This document shows positions 32,652 through 41,344 of a DNA stretch of 49,345 nucleotides, in pieces. A model generated the notes under the pieces. The model worked only from the letters and a program-made list of their open reading frames with translations. It did no database searches and had not been told where the DNA came from. How positions within the stretch are numbered: position 1 is the stretch's first letter; each line of letters begins with the position of its first letter. Source of the stretch: Verrucomicrobiota bacterium (GTDB lineage Bacteria; Verrucomicrobiota; Verrucomicrobiia; Limisphaerales; UBA9464); contig JANYCC010000163.1 in assembly GCA_025360495.1 (NCBI GenBank), positions 1 to 49,345 on the forward strand, given 5' to 3'. Position numbers and translations under genes: made by a program.

Positions 32652-32785
32652 CAATCCCAAGGGCGTATCTGGGCATCGTGGGAAGGCGGGTAGGAAAACC
32701 CGCCCCCCGGAGCTGTCGCGGCCCACCCGACCCCCTACTCCAAGCGCCCGGCTTCCCACCATGCCCAGATGCGCCCCAATCCCAA
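32652..32785. mobile_element. 116-bp MITE-like element with 9-bp target duplication
   Basis: The element spans 32661-32776. Its ends are 25-bp inverted repeats with two mismatches: GGGCGTATCTGGGC then ATCGTGGGAAG at 32661-32685, and CTTCCCACCATG then CCCAGATGCGCCC at 32752-32776. CAATCCCAA occurs directly on both sides (32652-32660 and 32777-32785), a perfect 9-bp repeat typical of transposition target duplication. There is no coding capacity, so it would depend on a transposase encoded elsewhere. It sits between the 63-aa gene and thiH. Confidence 0.8.
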
Positions 32786-32840
32786 CCTCCCGAACCCGAC
32801 CTCTTGCTCCCGGGCGTTTTCTTGGTAGGATGACCGGACG

Positions 32841-34043
32841 ATGAGTTTCGTCGCGGAGTTCAACCGCCTGCCTTTGTCCGACCTGCTGCACCGGGCCCGC
32901 ACCGCCCCGGTGACGGAGGTCCGGCGCGTGGCGCAGGCGGGCGAACGCTCGCTCGCCGACTTCGCCACCCTGCTCTCCCCGGCCGGTGCGACCGAATTGG
33001 AATCCCTGTGCGGACGGGCGCAAACACTGACCCGCCAGCGGTTCGGCAAGGTCATCCGGCTCTTCGCCCCGTTGTACCTGAGCAACGAATGCATCAACAA
33101 CTGCGCCTACTGCGGGTTCTCGCGCGACAACCCCATCCTTCGCGTGACGCTGGGGACCGATGAGATGGTGCGCGAGGCGACCGCCCTGACCGACCAGGGC
33201 TTCCGCAACATCCTGCTCGTTGCCGGCGAACATCCGAAATTCGTCTCCAACGGCTACCTGGCCGAGTGCACCCGCGTCCTCCACGGGTTGGTGCCGTCGG
33301 TGTCGCTGGAGGTCGGCCCCATGGAAACCGCCGATTACGAACCGATCGTGCAGGCGGGGGCGGACGGCTTGGTGGTTTACCAGGAAACCTACGACCGGGA
33401 CCTGTACGCGCGCCTGCATACGGCGGGGCCGAAGCGGGATTTCGACTGGCGGATGGAATGCCCCGAACGGGCCTACGCCGCGGGTTTCCGGCGTCTCGGT
33501 CTCGGGGCCCTTTACGGTCTCGGTGATTGGCGTGCGGAGGCGATCTGTGTGGCGGCGCATGCGGCCTACCTGCTGCGCCATTGCTGGAAGGCGATGCTCA
33601 CGGTCTCCCTCCCCCGCATCCGTCCCTGTGCCGGCGAATTCCAACCGCTCAGCCATCTGGATGACCGGGACCTGGTGCGTTTGATCGCGGCCTTCCGGTT
33701 GTTTCTCCCCGATGTGGGACTCGTGCTTTCGACCCGCGAACCGGCCTGGCTGCGCGACGGATTGTTTCCGCTCGGCATCACCCACGCCAGCGCGGGCAGC
33801 CACACCGAACCCGGCGGCTACACCGGCGCGGGCCACGCGAAAATCCACCAGACCGTGCGCGGCCGCATCGTCGACGCCGGGGCCGGGGCCAGCATCGTCC
33901 CCACCGATTCCGGACGTTCGACCAATGCCACCGGGCAATTCGTGATCGCCGACGATCGCCCCCCGGCCGAGGTCGCCGCCTTGATCCGCCGACTGGGTTA
34001 CGAGCCGGTGTGGAAGGATTGGGATGCCGCCCTTTCCGCCTGA
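32841..34043 (+). CDS. thiH: 2-iminoacetate synthase ThiH
   Basis: ThiH cleaves tyrosine with SAM to give dehydroglycine for the thiazole of thiamine. The 400-aa protein carries CINNCAYCGF (Cys84, Cys88, Cys91). LVAGEHPKFVSNGYL, SLEVGPMETADYEPIVQAGADGLVVYQETYD and GLGALYGLGDWRAEA follow in ThiH order, and the C-terminus contains the expected SAGSHTEPGGYTG. It lacks adjacent thiG, thiS, thiF or thiE, and no TPP riboswitch motif was seen upstream, so other thiazole genes must be elsewhere. CofH or MqnC are less likely because the EVGPMETADY region is ThiH-like. Confidence 0.94.
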   Translation: MSFVAEFNRLPLSDLLHRARTAPVTEVRRVAQAGERSLADFATLLSPAGATELESLCGRAQTLTRQRFGKVIRLFAPLYLSNECINNCAYCGFSRDNPILRVTLGTDEMVREATALTDQGFRNILLVAGEHPKFVSNGYLAECTRVLHGLVPSVSLEVGPMETADYEPIVQAGADGLVVYQETYDRDLYARLHTAGPKRDFDWRMECPERAYAAGFRRLGLGALYGLGDWRAEAICVAAHAAYLLRHCWKAMLTVSLPRIRPCAGEFQPLSHLDDRDLVRLIAAFRLFLPDVGLVLSTREPAWLRDGLFPLGITHASAGSHTEPGGYTGAGHAKIHQTVRGRIVDAGAGASIVPTDSGRSTNATGQFVIADDRPPAEVAALIRRLGYEPVWKDWDAALSA

Positions 34044-34111
34044 TGCCCCCATTCGTCTTCGTCTTCAACCGGACCCCGATTCTGATCGACTGAGCCTGCC
34101 CCTTTTCGCCT

Positions 34112-36004
34112 GTGTTCACTCTCTCCAACCTCGCCAAGGGATTTGGCGGACGCACCCTGTTCTCCGACGTCAGCCTCACCATCAACCGGACCGACCGGCT
34201 GGGCCTGGTGGGACCCAACGGCGCCGGCAAATCGACCCTGTTCAAGCTCCTGCTCGGTGACGAGGAACCGGACGAGGGCATCGTCTCCCGCCAACGCGGC
34301 GCCACGGTCGGATTCTTGCCGCAGGAAAGCGCACCGGCCGGCGAGGAAACGGTCCTGGAGATCGCCACCAGTCAGATCCACGGGGATGATCATCATCATC
34401 CGGACGGGACCTCCATCGCCAAGGCCAAGCGCATCCTGAAGGGTCTGTCGTTCTTGGAGACCGACTTCGAACGCCCGCTCCGGGAGCTTTCCGGCGGCTG
34501 GGTGATGCGCACGCACCTGGCCCGGTTGCTGGTTGAGGAACCGGACCTGCTGATGCTCGATGAGCCGACCAACCACCTCGATCTGGAAACGCTGATCTGG
34601 TTCCAAGAATACCTTAAGAATTATCCGGGTGGCATCGTGGTGATTTCGCACGACCGGGAATTCCTCAACCAACTGGTGACCGGCATCCTGGAATTGCGCA
34701 GTGGCCGGCTGTGGCGTTACCAGGGCAACTTCGACAAGTTTTTGGAGGAACGGGCCGCGCAGGAGGAACAGCAACTCGCCGCGCACAAAAACCAGCAGCG
34801 CGAGATCACCCGCCTGATGGATTTCGTGAACCGCTTCCGGGCGAAGAACACGACCGCCACCCGCGCCCAGGCCAAGCTCAAGCAGATCGACCGCATGGAG
34901 ATCATTGACGCCCCGGAAGCCGCCGCGGCGACGGTCGGGTTCGATTTCCCGCAGCCCGAATCCAGCGGCCATCGGGTCGTCACGCTCCGCGATGTCCATT
35001 TCGCCTATGGCGAGAACCGCGTTTACACCGGCGCCGCCTTTGAGGCCGTGAAGGGGGAACGGATCGTGTTGGTCGGCCCGAACGGCGCGGGCAAATCCAC
35101 GCTGATCAAGCTGCTCGCCGGGGCGCTCATCCCCCAGTCGGGCGAACGCGATCTCGGGCTCCGGGTCAAGCCGGGCTATTATTCCCAGTATCGCACCGAG
35201 ATGTTGCAGGCCGGCCGCACCGTCCTGGCCGAAGCCCTCGACACCCCGGCCCGGGTCACGGAACTCTATGTCCGCACCCTGCTCGGCTGCTTCCTGTTCC
35301 GCGATGACGACGTCTTCAAGAAGGTGTCGATCCTCAGTGGCGGTGAAAAGAGCCGGCTCGCGTTGGTGAAGATCCTGTTGGATCCCCCCAATTTGCTGCT
35401 CATGGATGAGCCGACCACCCATCTGGACATGGCGAGCATCGACGCCTTGGTGGCCGCCCTTTCCGAATATACGGGCACCCTGGTGTTCATCAGCCACGAC
35501 GTCTATTTCATCCGCGCCCTCGCCAAGAAGGTCATCCATGTCCATAGCGGTCGACTGACCCCCTATTCGGGCGACTACGATTATTACCTGGAAAAGACCA
35601 AGGCCACCTCGGCGCGGGTCGCCTTGACGGCGGCGGTGGACGGCCGGGCGACCGGACGACTGGCCGACGCGCGGCCGACCAATGTCGCCGTGGAGTCGGA
35701 AGGTCCGGCCCGACTCTCCCAGAAGGAGCGCAAACAGCAGGCCGCCGAAGCCCGCCGCCAACTGGGTACGCAGGGCCGGCTCGTGTCGGGCCTCGAGGCC
35801 CGCATCGCTGCGGCGGAAAAGCGCCAGTCCATCCTGGCGACCGAACTCCAACTCCCGGCGACCTATGCCAAGACCGGGCGCATCCAGGAAATCAACCTGA
35901 CGATGCGGGCGAACGTGGGGGAGATCGAACGTCTGAACAAGGATTGGGAGGCAGCCGCCACGCGTCTCGCCGAACTCGAAGCCGCCGCGCTCGACACGGC
36001 CTGA
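34112..36004 (+). CDS. ABC-F family ATPase
   Basis: A 630-aa soluble protein with two ABC domains and no TM, the ABC-F type that acts on ribosomes (Uup/YheS/EttA-like). NBD1: GPNGAGKS at 34-41, LSGG near 125, LMLDEPTNHLD. The linker region around 215-265 is basic and helical. NBD2: GPNGAGKS near 322, LSGGEKSR near 407, LLMDEPTTHLD. A C-terminal coiled coil (AARLSQKERKQQAAEARRQL and beyond) ends the protein. NBD1 has a short IHGDDHHHPDG insertion between Walker A and signature. The GTG start at 34112 fits the conserved MFTLSNLAKGFGG. It is convergent with the downstream membrane protein, 19 bp apart. Confidence 0.95.
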   Translation: MFTLSNLAKGFGGRTLFSDVSLTINRTDRLGLVGPNGAGKSTLFKLLLGDEEPDEGIVSRQRGATVGFLPQESAPAGEETVLEIATSQIHGDDHHHPDGTSIAKAKRILKGLSFLETDFERPLRELSGGWVMRTHLARLLVEEPDLLMLDEPTNHLDLETLIWFQEYLKNYPGGIVVISHDREFLNQLVTGILELRSGRLWRYQGNFDKFLEERAAQEEQQLAAHKNQQREITRLMDFVNRFRAKNTTATRAQAKLKQIDRMEIIDAPEAAAATVGFDFPQPESSGHRVVTLRDVHFAYGENRVYTGAAFEAVKGERIVLVGPNGAGKSTLIKLLAGALIPQSGERDLGLRVKPGYYSQYRTEMLQAGRTVLAEALDTPARVTELYVRTLLGCFLFRDDDVFKKVSILSGGEKSRLALVKILLDPPNLLLMDEPTTHLDMASIDALVAALSEYTGTLVFISHDVYFIRALAKKVIHVHSGRLTPYSGDYDYYLEKTKATSARVALTAAVDGRATGRLADARPTNVAVESEGPARLSQKERKQQAAEARRQLGTQGRLVSGLEARIAAAEKRQSILATELQLPATYAKTGRIQEINLTMRANVGEIERLNKDWEAAATRLAELEAAALDTA

Positions 36005-36023
36005 GCGGGCGCCTCTTGACGGC

Positions 36024-36740
36024 TCACGCTGGCGCCACGGTCTTCGGCGCGCGGCCCCAACGGCACAGGAACCAATGGGTGGGCACAAACGCGAGCGCCA
36101 GCAGGGCCCCCATCCAGGCACACAGGTAGGCGGCCGGGGGCATCCATGACTGCGGTTGTGCGTCGTCAAAGCCGAAGACGTAATTGATGTTGTTCGGCGC
36201 CATGTGGCCCGCATAGGCCGCACCGGCGGGGGGCAGGAACAGGAAACAGATCACGCACAGGGTCCAACCCAGGGCGGTCCAGGCCGGCAGCGCACGCCGG
36301 TCATAACCCAGGCGACGGACCAGATACAGCAGCAGAAACGGCAGCCATCCGTGAAAGAGTGACAACCCGCGCAGGAACAGCGGGCGTTGCGCGTCGAACA
36401 TATAGGCCGTCATCCCGGTGATCCGCCCCCCGAGGAGTTGGGCCACGAAATCCACGCACCACAGCATCTGTGGCAGCAGGATCCCGACGGCGGCCATCGA
36501 GACCAGCAACCGGTTCTCCCACCAGACGCCGGCCAGGGTCAGCAACAGGGCGATATCGCAGAAATAGAGGAAATTCGTCGGACCGTACTTCACCCAGTAA
36601 GCGGGGATCAACACCCCCAGGAAGGCGGTGTAGGCGAGCTTGAGCCCGAGGGGCACACGACGCACCGCTGCAGGGCCGGCGGCCGGGTCGAAGTCGGTGG
36701 CGGACATGCGTGGATCAGTCCGGACTACATTCATCTTCAT
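36024..36740 (-). CDS. Multi-pass membrane protein of unknown function
   Basis: A 238-aa integral membrane protein, with a charged N-terminus followed by about six or seven TM segments (LAYTAFLGVLIPAYWVKY, YFCDIALLLTLAGVWW, VSMAAVGILLPQMLWCVDFV and others). Polar motifs inside membrane regions include CDIALLL, CVDFVAQ, LFHGW and HMAPNNINYVFG, which could form a catalytic or ligand site. I do not recognise a named family. ATG 36740 is the track start; ATG 36707 (MSATDFDPAAG) is an equally possible start. It is convergent with the ABC-F gene. Confidence 0.78.
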   Translation of the reverse strand: MKMNVVRTDPRMSATDFDPAAGPAAVRRVPLGLKLAYTAFLGVLIPAYWVKYGPTNFLYFCDIALLLTLAGVWWENRLLVSMAAVGILLPQMLWCVDFVAQLLGGRITGMTAYMFDAQRPLFLRGLSLFHGWLPFLLLYLVRRLGYDRRALPAWTALGWTLCVICFLFLPPAGAAYAGHMAPNNINYVFGFDDAQPQSWMPPAAYLCAWMGALLALAFVPTHWFLCRWGRAPKTVAPA

Positions 36741-36840
36741 GGCGCCCGTTTCTTAGCAGCGGGCCGCGCGGGTCCATGAATCGGTAATCCGCAGGGGCCG
36801 ATTGATGCAGGTGATGGCCCGCATGGCGAGCCCGGCAAGT

Positions 36841-36929
36841 CCCGTAGCCGACGAGGTACGAGGCGGATCCCCGTAGCCGACGAGGCACGAGGCGGATCCC
36901 CGTAGCCGACGAGGTTCGAGGTGGACCCC
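36841..36929 (+). repeat. 29-bp tandem repeat (GTAGCCGACGAGG unit)
   Basis: GTAGCC starts at 36844, 36873 and 36902, giving an exact 29-bp period. The unit reads about CCCCGTAGCCGACGAGG followed by a variable tri- or tetranucleotide and GAGGCGGAT. Copies differ mainly in the TAC/CAC/TTC position. Close relatives occur inside larC. Confidence 0.9.
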
Positions 36930-37012
36930 CATGCCGGCCGGAATGATGGGTCCAGGTCCTTTTTTGTGATCTTTTGCGTTCTTTTGCGGCCACCCAGTCG
37001 GGGGCCTGCCGG

Positions 37013-37040
37013 GGTCCGCCTCGTACCTCGTCGGCCACGG
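37013..37040 (-). repeat. Inverted copy of the 29-bp repeat
   Basis: GGTCCGCCTCGTACCTCG followed by TCGGCCACGG is the reverse complement of the tandem units about 90 bp to the left, with a few changes. The tandem and inverted copies could pair into a long stem enclosing the TTTTGCGTTC region. Confidence 0.8.
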
Positions 37041-37097
37041 CCTGGCAACGGCTGCGTGACATTCACCCGGGATCCGTCAATCCTGTTCTTCTTCCAC

Positions 37098-38033
37098 ATG
37101 CGCGCCCTGGCCGTTCTTCTGCCGTGTCTCTGGTTGATCTTCCAAATCCAAGGCCCCGCCGCGGCAGCGTCACCACCCCACCCCGTCCGCGTGCTGGTGT
37201 GGGATGAGCAACAGCCCCAACAACGGATGGCCTATTCGAATTTCCTCGGCCAGGAAATCGCCGCCTTCCTCCGCACCCAACCCGGCCTCGAAGTCCACAC
37301 CGCCGCCCTGAACGACCCCGCCCAAGGCCTCGATCCGGCGGTGCTCGACCAGACCGACGTGCTCATCTGGTGGGGCCATGTGCGCAACAAGGAAATCACC
37401 CCGGACACCGGACGCGCCCTGGTCCGGCGCATCCAAGCCGGGCAACTGTCGCTCATCGCCCTGCACTCCGCTCACTGGTCGACCCCGTTCGTTGAGGCGA
37501 TGAATGAGCGGGCCCGGCAGGACGCCCGGTTCGCCCTGCCGGAATCCGACCGGGCGACCGCGCTGTTGGTGGAGACCAACCGGTATCCCAGCCGCTACAC
37601 CCCGCCGCGATCCGATGACCTCCGCACCCCGTGCACCTGGTATCGCAAGCCCGTGGAAGGCCCGGTTGAGATCACGTTGGCGTTGCCTAATTGTTGTTTC
37701 CCCGCCTACCGCCCCGACGCCATGCCCAGCCAGATGCGCGTCCTCCGCCCCGAACATCCCATCGCCCGCGGACTGCCGCCGACCTTCATCATTCCGCGCA
37801 CGGAAATGTATAATGAACCCTTCCATGTCCCGCCTCCGGACGAGGTCGTCTTCGAGGAGCGCTGGGCCACAGGCGAATGGTTCCGTAGCGGAAGTGTCTG
37901 GGCCCTGGGCCGGGGTCGGGTCTTCTATTTCCGACCGGGCCACGAGCTGTACCCGGTCTTCAAGGAGGCGACCTGCCTGAAGATCCTCGATAACGCCGTG
38001 CGCTGGCTTGCCGCCGAACAGTCCCGGCGCTGA
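37098..38033 (+). CDS. Secreted ThuA-like protein
   Basis: A 311-aa exported protein with a ThuA (trehalose utilisation)-like glutamine amidotransferase fold. ATG 37098 begins a signal peptide (MRALAVLLPCLWLIFQIQG, cleavage near AAA). The mature part has VRVLVWDEQQPQQ, DQTDVLIWWGHVRNKEI and LSLIALHSAHWSTPF, which match ThuA strands and the conserved LH. The C-terminal part has HPIARGLPPTFIIPRTEMYNEPF and GRVFYFRPGHELYPV. The biochemical role of the family is poorly defined; in Verrucomicrobia and Planctomycetes secreted copies are associated with carbohydrate metabolism. Fourteen bases around its stop codon are duplicated downstream. Confidence 0.87.
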   Translation: MRALAVLLPCLWLIFQIQGPAAAASPPHPVRVLVWDEQQPQQRMAYSNFLGQEIAAFLRTQPGLEVHTAALNDPAQGLDPAVLDQTDVLIWWGHVRNKEITPDTGRALVRRIQAGQLSLIALHSAHWSTPFVEAMNERARQDARFALPESDRATALLVETNRYPSRYTPPRSDDLRTPCTWYRKPVEGPVEITLALPNCCFPAYRPDAMPSQMRVLRPEHPIARGLPPTFIIPRTEMYNEPFHVPPPDEVVFEERWATGEWFRSGSVWALGRGRVFYFRPGHELYPVFKEATCLKILDNAVRWLAAEQSRR

Positions 38034-38052
38034 AAAGTCCCGGCGCTGAGTC
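38021..38052 (+). repeat. Short tandem duplication at the ThuA stop
   Basis: AGTCCCGGCGCTGA occurs at the stop codon and again immediately after an AA spacer, so the last codons and stop are duplicated. It may be a slippage product; it has no effect on the upstream frame. Confidence 0.8.
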
Positions 38053-38085
38053 AAGTCCGGGTCCGGGTCCAAGTCTGCACCCGGG

Positions 38086-38817
38086 TCACCAATCATTGCC
38101 GCGGCGCCCACTCCCCCGGAGCCGGAGCAGCAATTGCAGCAGCTGGAGCACCGCATTGAGCATGGAGGCCACGTAGGTCAGGGCGGCGGCGCCCAGCACC
38201 TGTTCCACCCCCGCCAATTCCGTGGGGTTCACCAATCCCAAACGGACCAATTCGCGCTTGGCCCGCGAACTGGCATCATATTCGACCGGCAGCGTGATGA
38301 CCTGAAAGAAGACGACGACCGAAAACAACATCACCCCCAGGATCACGAGGGTGTGACCGAAGCCGTTCCGGGACCCGAATCCGCCGAGCAGCGCCCCGGC
38401 AATGATGATCCACCAGGAGGCCTGGCTGGCGAAACCCGTCACCCCCACCAAGGCCATTCGCAGACCGAGCGGCCCATAGGCGGCCTTGTGCTGGATCGCG
38501 TGCCCGACCTCATGCGCGGCCACGCCCATCGCCGCCAGGGAAGTGCCGTCATAAACCGATTCCGACAGGAAGACGGCCCTTTTCGAGGGATCATAATGGT
38601 CGGTCAATTCCCCCTCGACCCGGAACACCTCGTGATTGGCCATGCCATTCCGGTCGAGCAACGTCCGGGCCGTCTCGGCCCCGGTGACACCGCGCGCGCC
38701 CGCCACCCGCGAATTGACGGCGTAGGCGGACGAAAGCCGCATCTGGGCCCAAAGCGCCACCAAGGCTCCGGGGATCGTCACCCAGAAATAGGGATCGATA
38801 TAAAAATAGGCGAGCAT
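38086..38817 (-). CDS. Zinc metallopeptidase, YugP family
   Basis: A 243-aa membrane zinc peptidase of the YugP (PF04298-type) group. From ATG 38817 the sequence starts MLAYFYIDPYFWVTIPGAL with TM1. The catalytic motif is AAHEVGHAIQH, HEVGH at 102-106, preceded by DHYDPSKRAVFLSESVY, typical of this family. Two or three more TM segments follow (ASWWIIIAGALLGGF, TLVILGVMLFSVVVFF) with LPVEYDASSRAKREL containing the probable third zinc ligand. The last Leu-rich segment is about residue 225. It is convergent with the ThuA gene. The substrate is unknown. Confidence 0.94.
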   Translation of the reverse strand: MLAYFYIDPYFWVTIPGALVALWAQMRLSSAYAVNSRVAGARGVTGAETARTLLDRNGMANHEVFRVEGELTDHYDPSKRAVFLSESVYDGTSLAAMGVAAHEVGHAIQHKAAYGPLGLRMALVGVTGFASQASWWIIIAGALLGGFGSRNGFGHTLVILGVMLFSVVVFFQVITLPVEYDASSRAKRELVRLGLVNPTELAGVEQVLGAAALTYVASMLNAVLQLLQLLLRLRGSGRRGNDW

Positions 38818-39075
<258 letters not shown>

Positions 39076-39606
39076 ATGGACACCGAAGAAATCTTTGACG
39101 TGGTCGATGCCGAGGATCAGGTGACGGGACAGCAGCCCCGACCCGAGGTGCATCGGCTCGGATTGCGGCACCGGGCCACCCACATACTGATCTTCAATGG
39201 GCGGGGTGAACTTTTTCTCCAACAGCGTTCCCTGGCCAAGGACATGTGGCCCGGCGTCTGGGACTCCTCCGCCTCCGGCCATGTCGATCACGGAGAAGAC
39301 TACGACTGCTGCGCGCTCCGGGAACTGGGCGAGGAACTCGGCCTGCCCCCCGACGCGCGGCCGGTTCGTTGGTTCAAGCTGGCGGCCGCGCCGGCCACCG
39401 GCATGGAGTTTTGCTGGGTTTACCGACTCGATCATGAAGGCCCGTTCCACCTGCAGGAATCCGAGGTGCGGGGTGGTGGCTGGTTTTCCGCCGCCGGCAT
39501 CGAGTCGTGGCTGCAACATCGCCCGGACGACTTTTCCAGTGCCTTCCGGTTGATCTGGAGCGAACTGGCCTCCCGCGGACTGCGCCCCGGGGGATCCGCT
39601 GCTTAG
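39076..39606 (+). CDS. Nudix hydrolase (IDI/YfcD-like)
   Basis: A 176-aa Nudix enzyme. I use ATG 39076 (MDTEEIFDVVDAEDQV); ATG 39067 adds three residues. The Nudix box GHVDHGEDYDCCALRELGEELGL matches Gx5Ex7REUxEExGU. The N-terminal DVVDAEDQVTGQQPR and HRATHILIFNGRGELFLQQR, with KDMWPGVWDSS, are typical of the isopentenyl-diphosphate isomerase-like/YfcD branch, where members hydrolyse nucleotide or related diphosphates. True IDI activity is unlikely to be decided from sequence. Its TAG stop overlaps the convergent comB TAA stop by 4 bp. Confidence 0.92.
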   Translation: MDTEEIFDVVDAEDQVTGQQPRPEVHRLGLRHRATHILIFNGRGELFLQQRSLAKDMWPGVWDSSASGHVDHGEDYDCCALRELGEELGLPPDARPVRWFKLAAAPATGMEFCWVYRLDHEGPFHLQESEVRGGGWFSAAGIESWLQHRPDDFSSAFRLIWSELASRGLRPGGSAA

Positions 39607-40364
39607 CCGATCACCCGGATGAACCCGTCGGCGTGCAACCGGGCCACCACCGCCAGGTCATCCTCGCGCGCGCATAATTCCACATCCGCCGCCAAGTCCG
39701 GAATCTTCAGCAACCGGCGGCCATTGCGCGCGTGTTCCGCCATTGCCCCCGTCAGATCGACCCCGGCCGCCCGGTACGCATTGCGCGCCAACCGGGCCGA
39801 ATCCAACACTTCCACCCCCGCGAGGATCGGCCACAGTCGATCGACCAACGCCCCGGCCCCGAGAACGTCCTCGTAGGCGGCATCCTCATAGGTCCCGCTG
39901 CACACCACGAGCACTTCGCCGTCGGCATGCCGCGCCACCCAATTCGCGACCGCCCCGACATTTCGCAACGCCGCCGGCAACACCGCCACCGCCGCCGCAC
40001 AGGCCCGCAACGCCCGGGTCCCGTTGGTCGTCGTCGCCACCACCACCCGGCCCCCGACCTGTTCGGCCGTGAATTCACGCGGCGAATTCCCCAGGTCAAA
40101 CTCCACCCCACCCGTCCGATCCGCCCGGATTCTCACCCCGTCCCGTTCCCCGGCGAGCAGGACCGTCGGATCCCGCCGCCGCCACGCCAACGCCTCGGGG
40201 ATGTCCGCCACCGGGACCACCGCCGCCGCCCCATTGGCCAATGCCGTCAGCAGCGTTGTCGTGGCCCGCAGGACATCGAACACCACGCACACCGCCCCGG
40301 AAAGATCCCGACCCGCCAACGCTTGGAAATCGGCCGGCGTGAACAACACTTCAATGGATTTCAT
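39603..40364 (-). CDS. comB: 2-phosphosulfolactate phosphatase ComB
   Basis: ComB family phosphatase; in methanogens it dephosphorylates 2-phosphosulfolactate on the coenzyme M route, while in bacteria it may serve sulfolactate metabolism or another substrate. From ATG 40364 the protein is 253 aa (MKSIEVLFTPADFQ). AVCVVFDVLRATTTLLTALANGA and VVVATTTNGTRAL are the hallmark segments, with VVCSGTYEDAAYEDVLGAGAL containing acidic metal-binding residues. The track ORF starts 99 codons too early inside the OGG gene. It overlaps OGG by ATGA and forms an operon with the upstream OGG and PAP2-GT genes. Confidence 0.92.
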   Translation of the reverse strand: MKSIEVLFTPADFQALAGRDLSGAVCVVFDVLRATTTLLTALANGAAAVVPVADIPEALAWRRRDPTVLLAGERDGVRIRADRTGGVEFDLGNSPREFTAEQVGGRVVVATTTNGTRALRACAAAVAVLPAALRNVGAVANWVARHADGEVLVVCSGTYEDAAYEDVLGAGALVDRLWPILAGVEVLDSARLARNAYRAAGVDLTGAMAEHARNGRRLLKIPDLAADVELCAREDDLAVVARLHADGFIRVIG

Positions 40365-41344
40365 GATGCCTGCCGCCGCGCACCCGGACGGACAGGCCGA
40401 TCCTGCACCGTCGCGGGCGCGGTATCCACCCTGCGCTCGCCGCCCGCCGCCCAAGCCCGGCCCAGATGGGTCCGGGCATATTGGAACAGGTATTGTTGGG
40501 CATAACCGCTCCGGGACCCGAAATGGGTCGCACTGAACCGTTGCAACCGGGCCGGCGTCACGCGTCGGGCGCGCGGAAAATAAAATCGCTGCAACGCCTT
40601 CGCGATCCAGACATCGACCGGGAAGGCCCCGGGAAATCCGTAGGCGAAGAGCAGCACGCAATCGGCCACCTTCCGACCCACGCCCGGCAACGCCAGCAGG
40701 GCTTCCCTCGCCGCCGTCTCACTTTGGGTCCGCAATCCCGCCAGGTCGATCGCGCCCGCCGCCACCGCCCGCGCGGTGCCGAGCAGGTAGGGCGCTCGGA
40801 AACCCAGTTTGCATTCTCGCAAGGCACCCTCCCCGGCCGACGCCAACCGTTCGGCCGCCGGGAAAGCCCACGCCGGCGGATGCCCGGGCGGCACCTTCAC
40901 CGGTTCCCCAAAGCGTTCCGCCAGCAACCGGACCATCCCCTGGATCTGCACGACCTGTTTCGACGATGAACAGATGAAGCTGGCCAGGCATTCCCACGGA
41001 TCCTGTCGCAGCAATCGCAATCCCCGGCAGGCCGCCATCGCTGCCCGCATCGGTTCGTCGTCCGGGAAAGTCGCCAACACCGCCGCCAGGTCCTCGTCCA
41101 AGGCGAGGTGATGATCCAGCCATCCCCAGTCGGACCCCTCATGGGTGGTGACGATCCGCCACTGTCGTCCACCGTCCTCGATCCGCACCCACCGTCCCGA
41201 AACAACCCCTTCCCAAGCCTCGTCCACCCGGTGCCAACGGAAGGCCTGGCCGCCCCCCAACGTGGCCGACAGGTCATAATCCCGGATCGGCACTTCGCGT
41301 ACGGACGTCCCCCGTCCGGCCGGGTTCAGCGCAGGTTGCGACAC
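40361..41344 (-). CDS. 8-oxoguanine DNA glycosylase (OGG-like, HhH-GPD)
   Basis: A 327-aa bifunctional-type DNA glycosylase for 8-oxoG excision. An N-terminal OGG_N-like beta domain (DLSATLGGGQAFRWHRV) is followed by the helix-hairpin-helix GPD domain: CLASFICSSSKQVVQIQGM, CKLGFRAPYLLGTARAV and LPGVGRKVADCVLLFAYG with catalytic Lys225, and FPVDVWI with Asp244. These match human OGG1 Lys249/Asp268 by pattern. It overlaps the upstream PAP2-GT gene by 19 bp and comB by 4 bp, so translation is coupled in an operon of unrelated functions. OGG1-type enzymes are less common than MutM in bacteria. Confidence 0.93.
   Translation of the reverse strand: MSQPALNPAGRGTSVREVPIRDYDLSATLGGGQAFRWHRVDEAWEGVVSGRWVRIEDGGRQWRIVTTHEGSDWGWLDHHLALDEDLAAVLATFPDDEPMRAAMAACRGLRLLRQDPWECLASFICSSSKQVVQIQGMVRLLAERFGEPVKVPPGHPPAWAFPAAERLASAGEGALRECKLGFRAPYLLGTARAVAAGAIDLAGLRTQSETAAREALLALPGVGRKVADCVLLFAYGFPGAFPVDVWIAKALQRFYFPRARRVTPARLQRFSATHFGSRSGYAQQYLFQYARTHLGRAWAAGGERRVDTAPATVQDRPVRPGARRQAS

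Larger units (their letters stand above)
36741..37097. other. Repeat-containing divergent spacer
   Basis: A 357-bp region between the divergent membrane protein and ThuA-like genes. It contains three 29-bp tandem repeats (36841-36929), TTTTGCGTTCTTTTGCGGCCA (about 36971-36991) resembling the DNA next to the 6483 element, and an inverted single copy of the 29-bp unit at 37013-37040. ORFs here encode repeat-derived peptides and are rejected. Confidence 0.75.

Noticed and set aside
32642-32840. TPP riboswitch before thiH
   Set aside because: No THI-box-like CTGAGA/ACCTGAT pattern. The structure seen is explained by the transposon-like inverted repeat.
34024-34260. 78-aa ORF across the thiH/ABC-F junction
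   Set aside because: It overlaps the end of thiH and the Walker A region of the ABC-F gene in another frame and has no motif.
36901-37050. tRNA-like GTTCGAG segments
   Set aside because: GGTTCGAGG resembles a T-loop, but no acceptor stem or anticodon arm can be formed around it; it is part of the 29-bp repeat.
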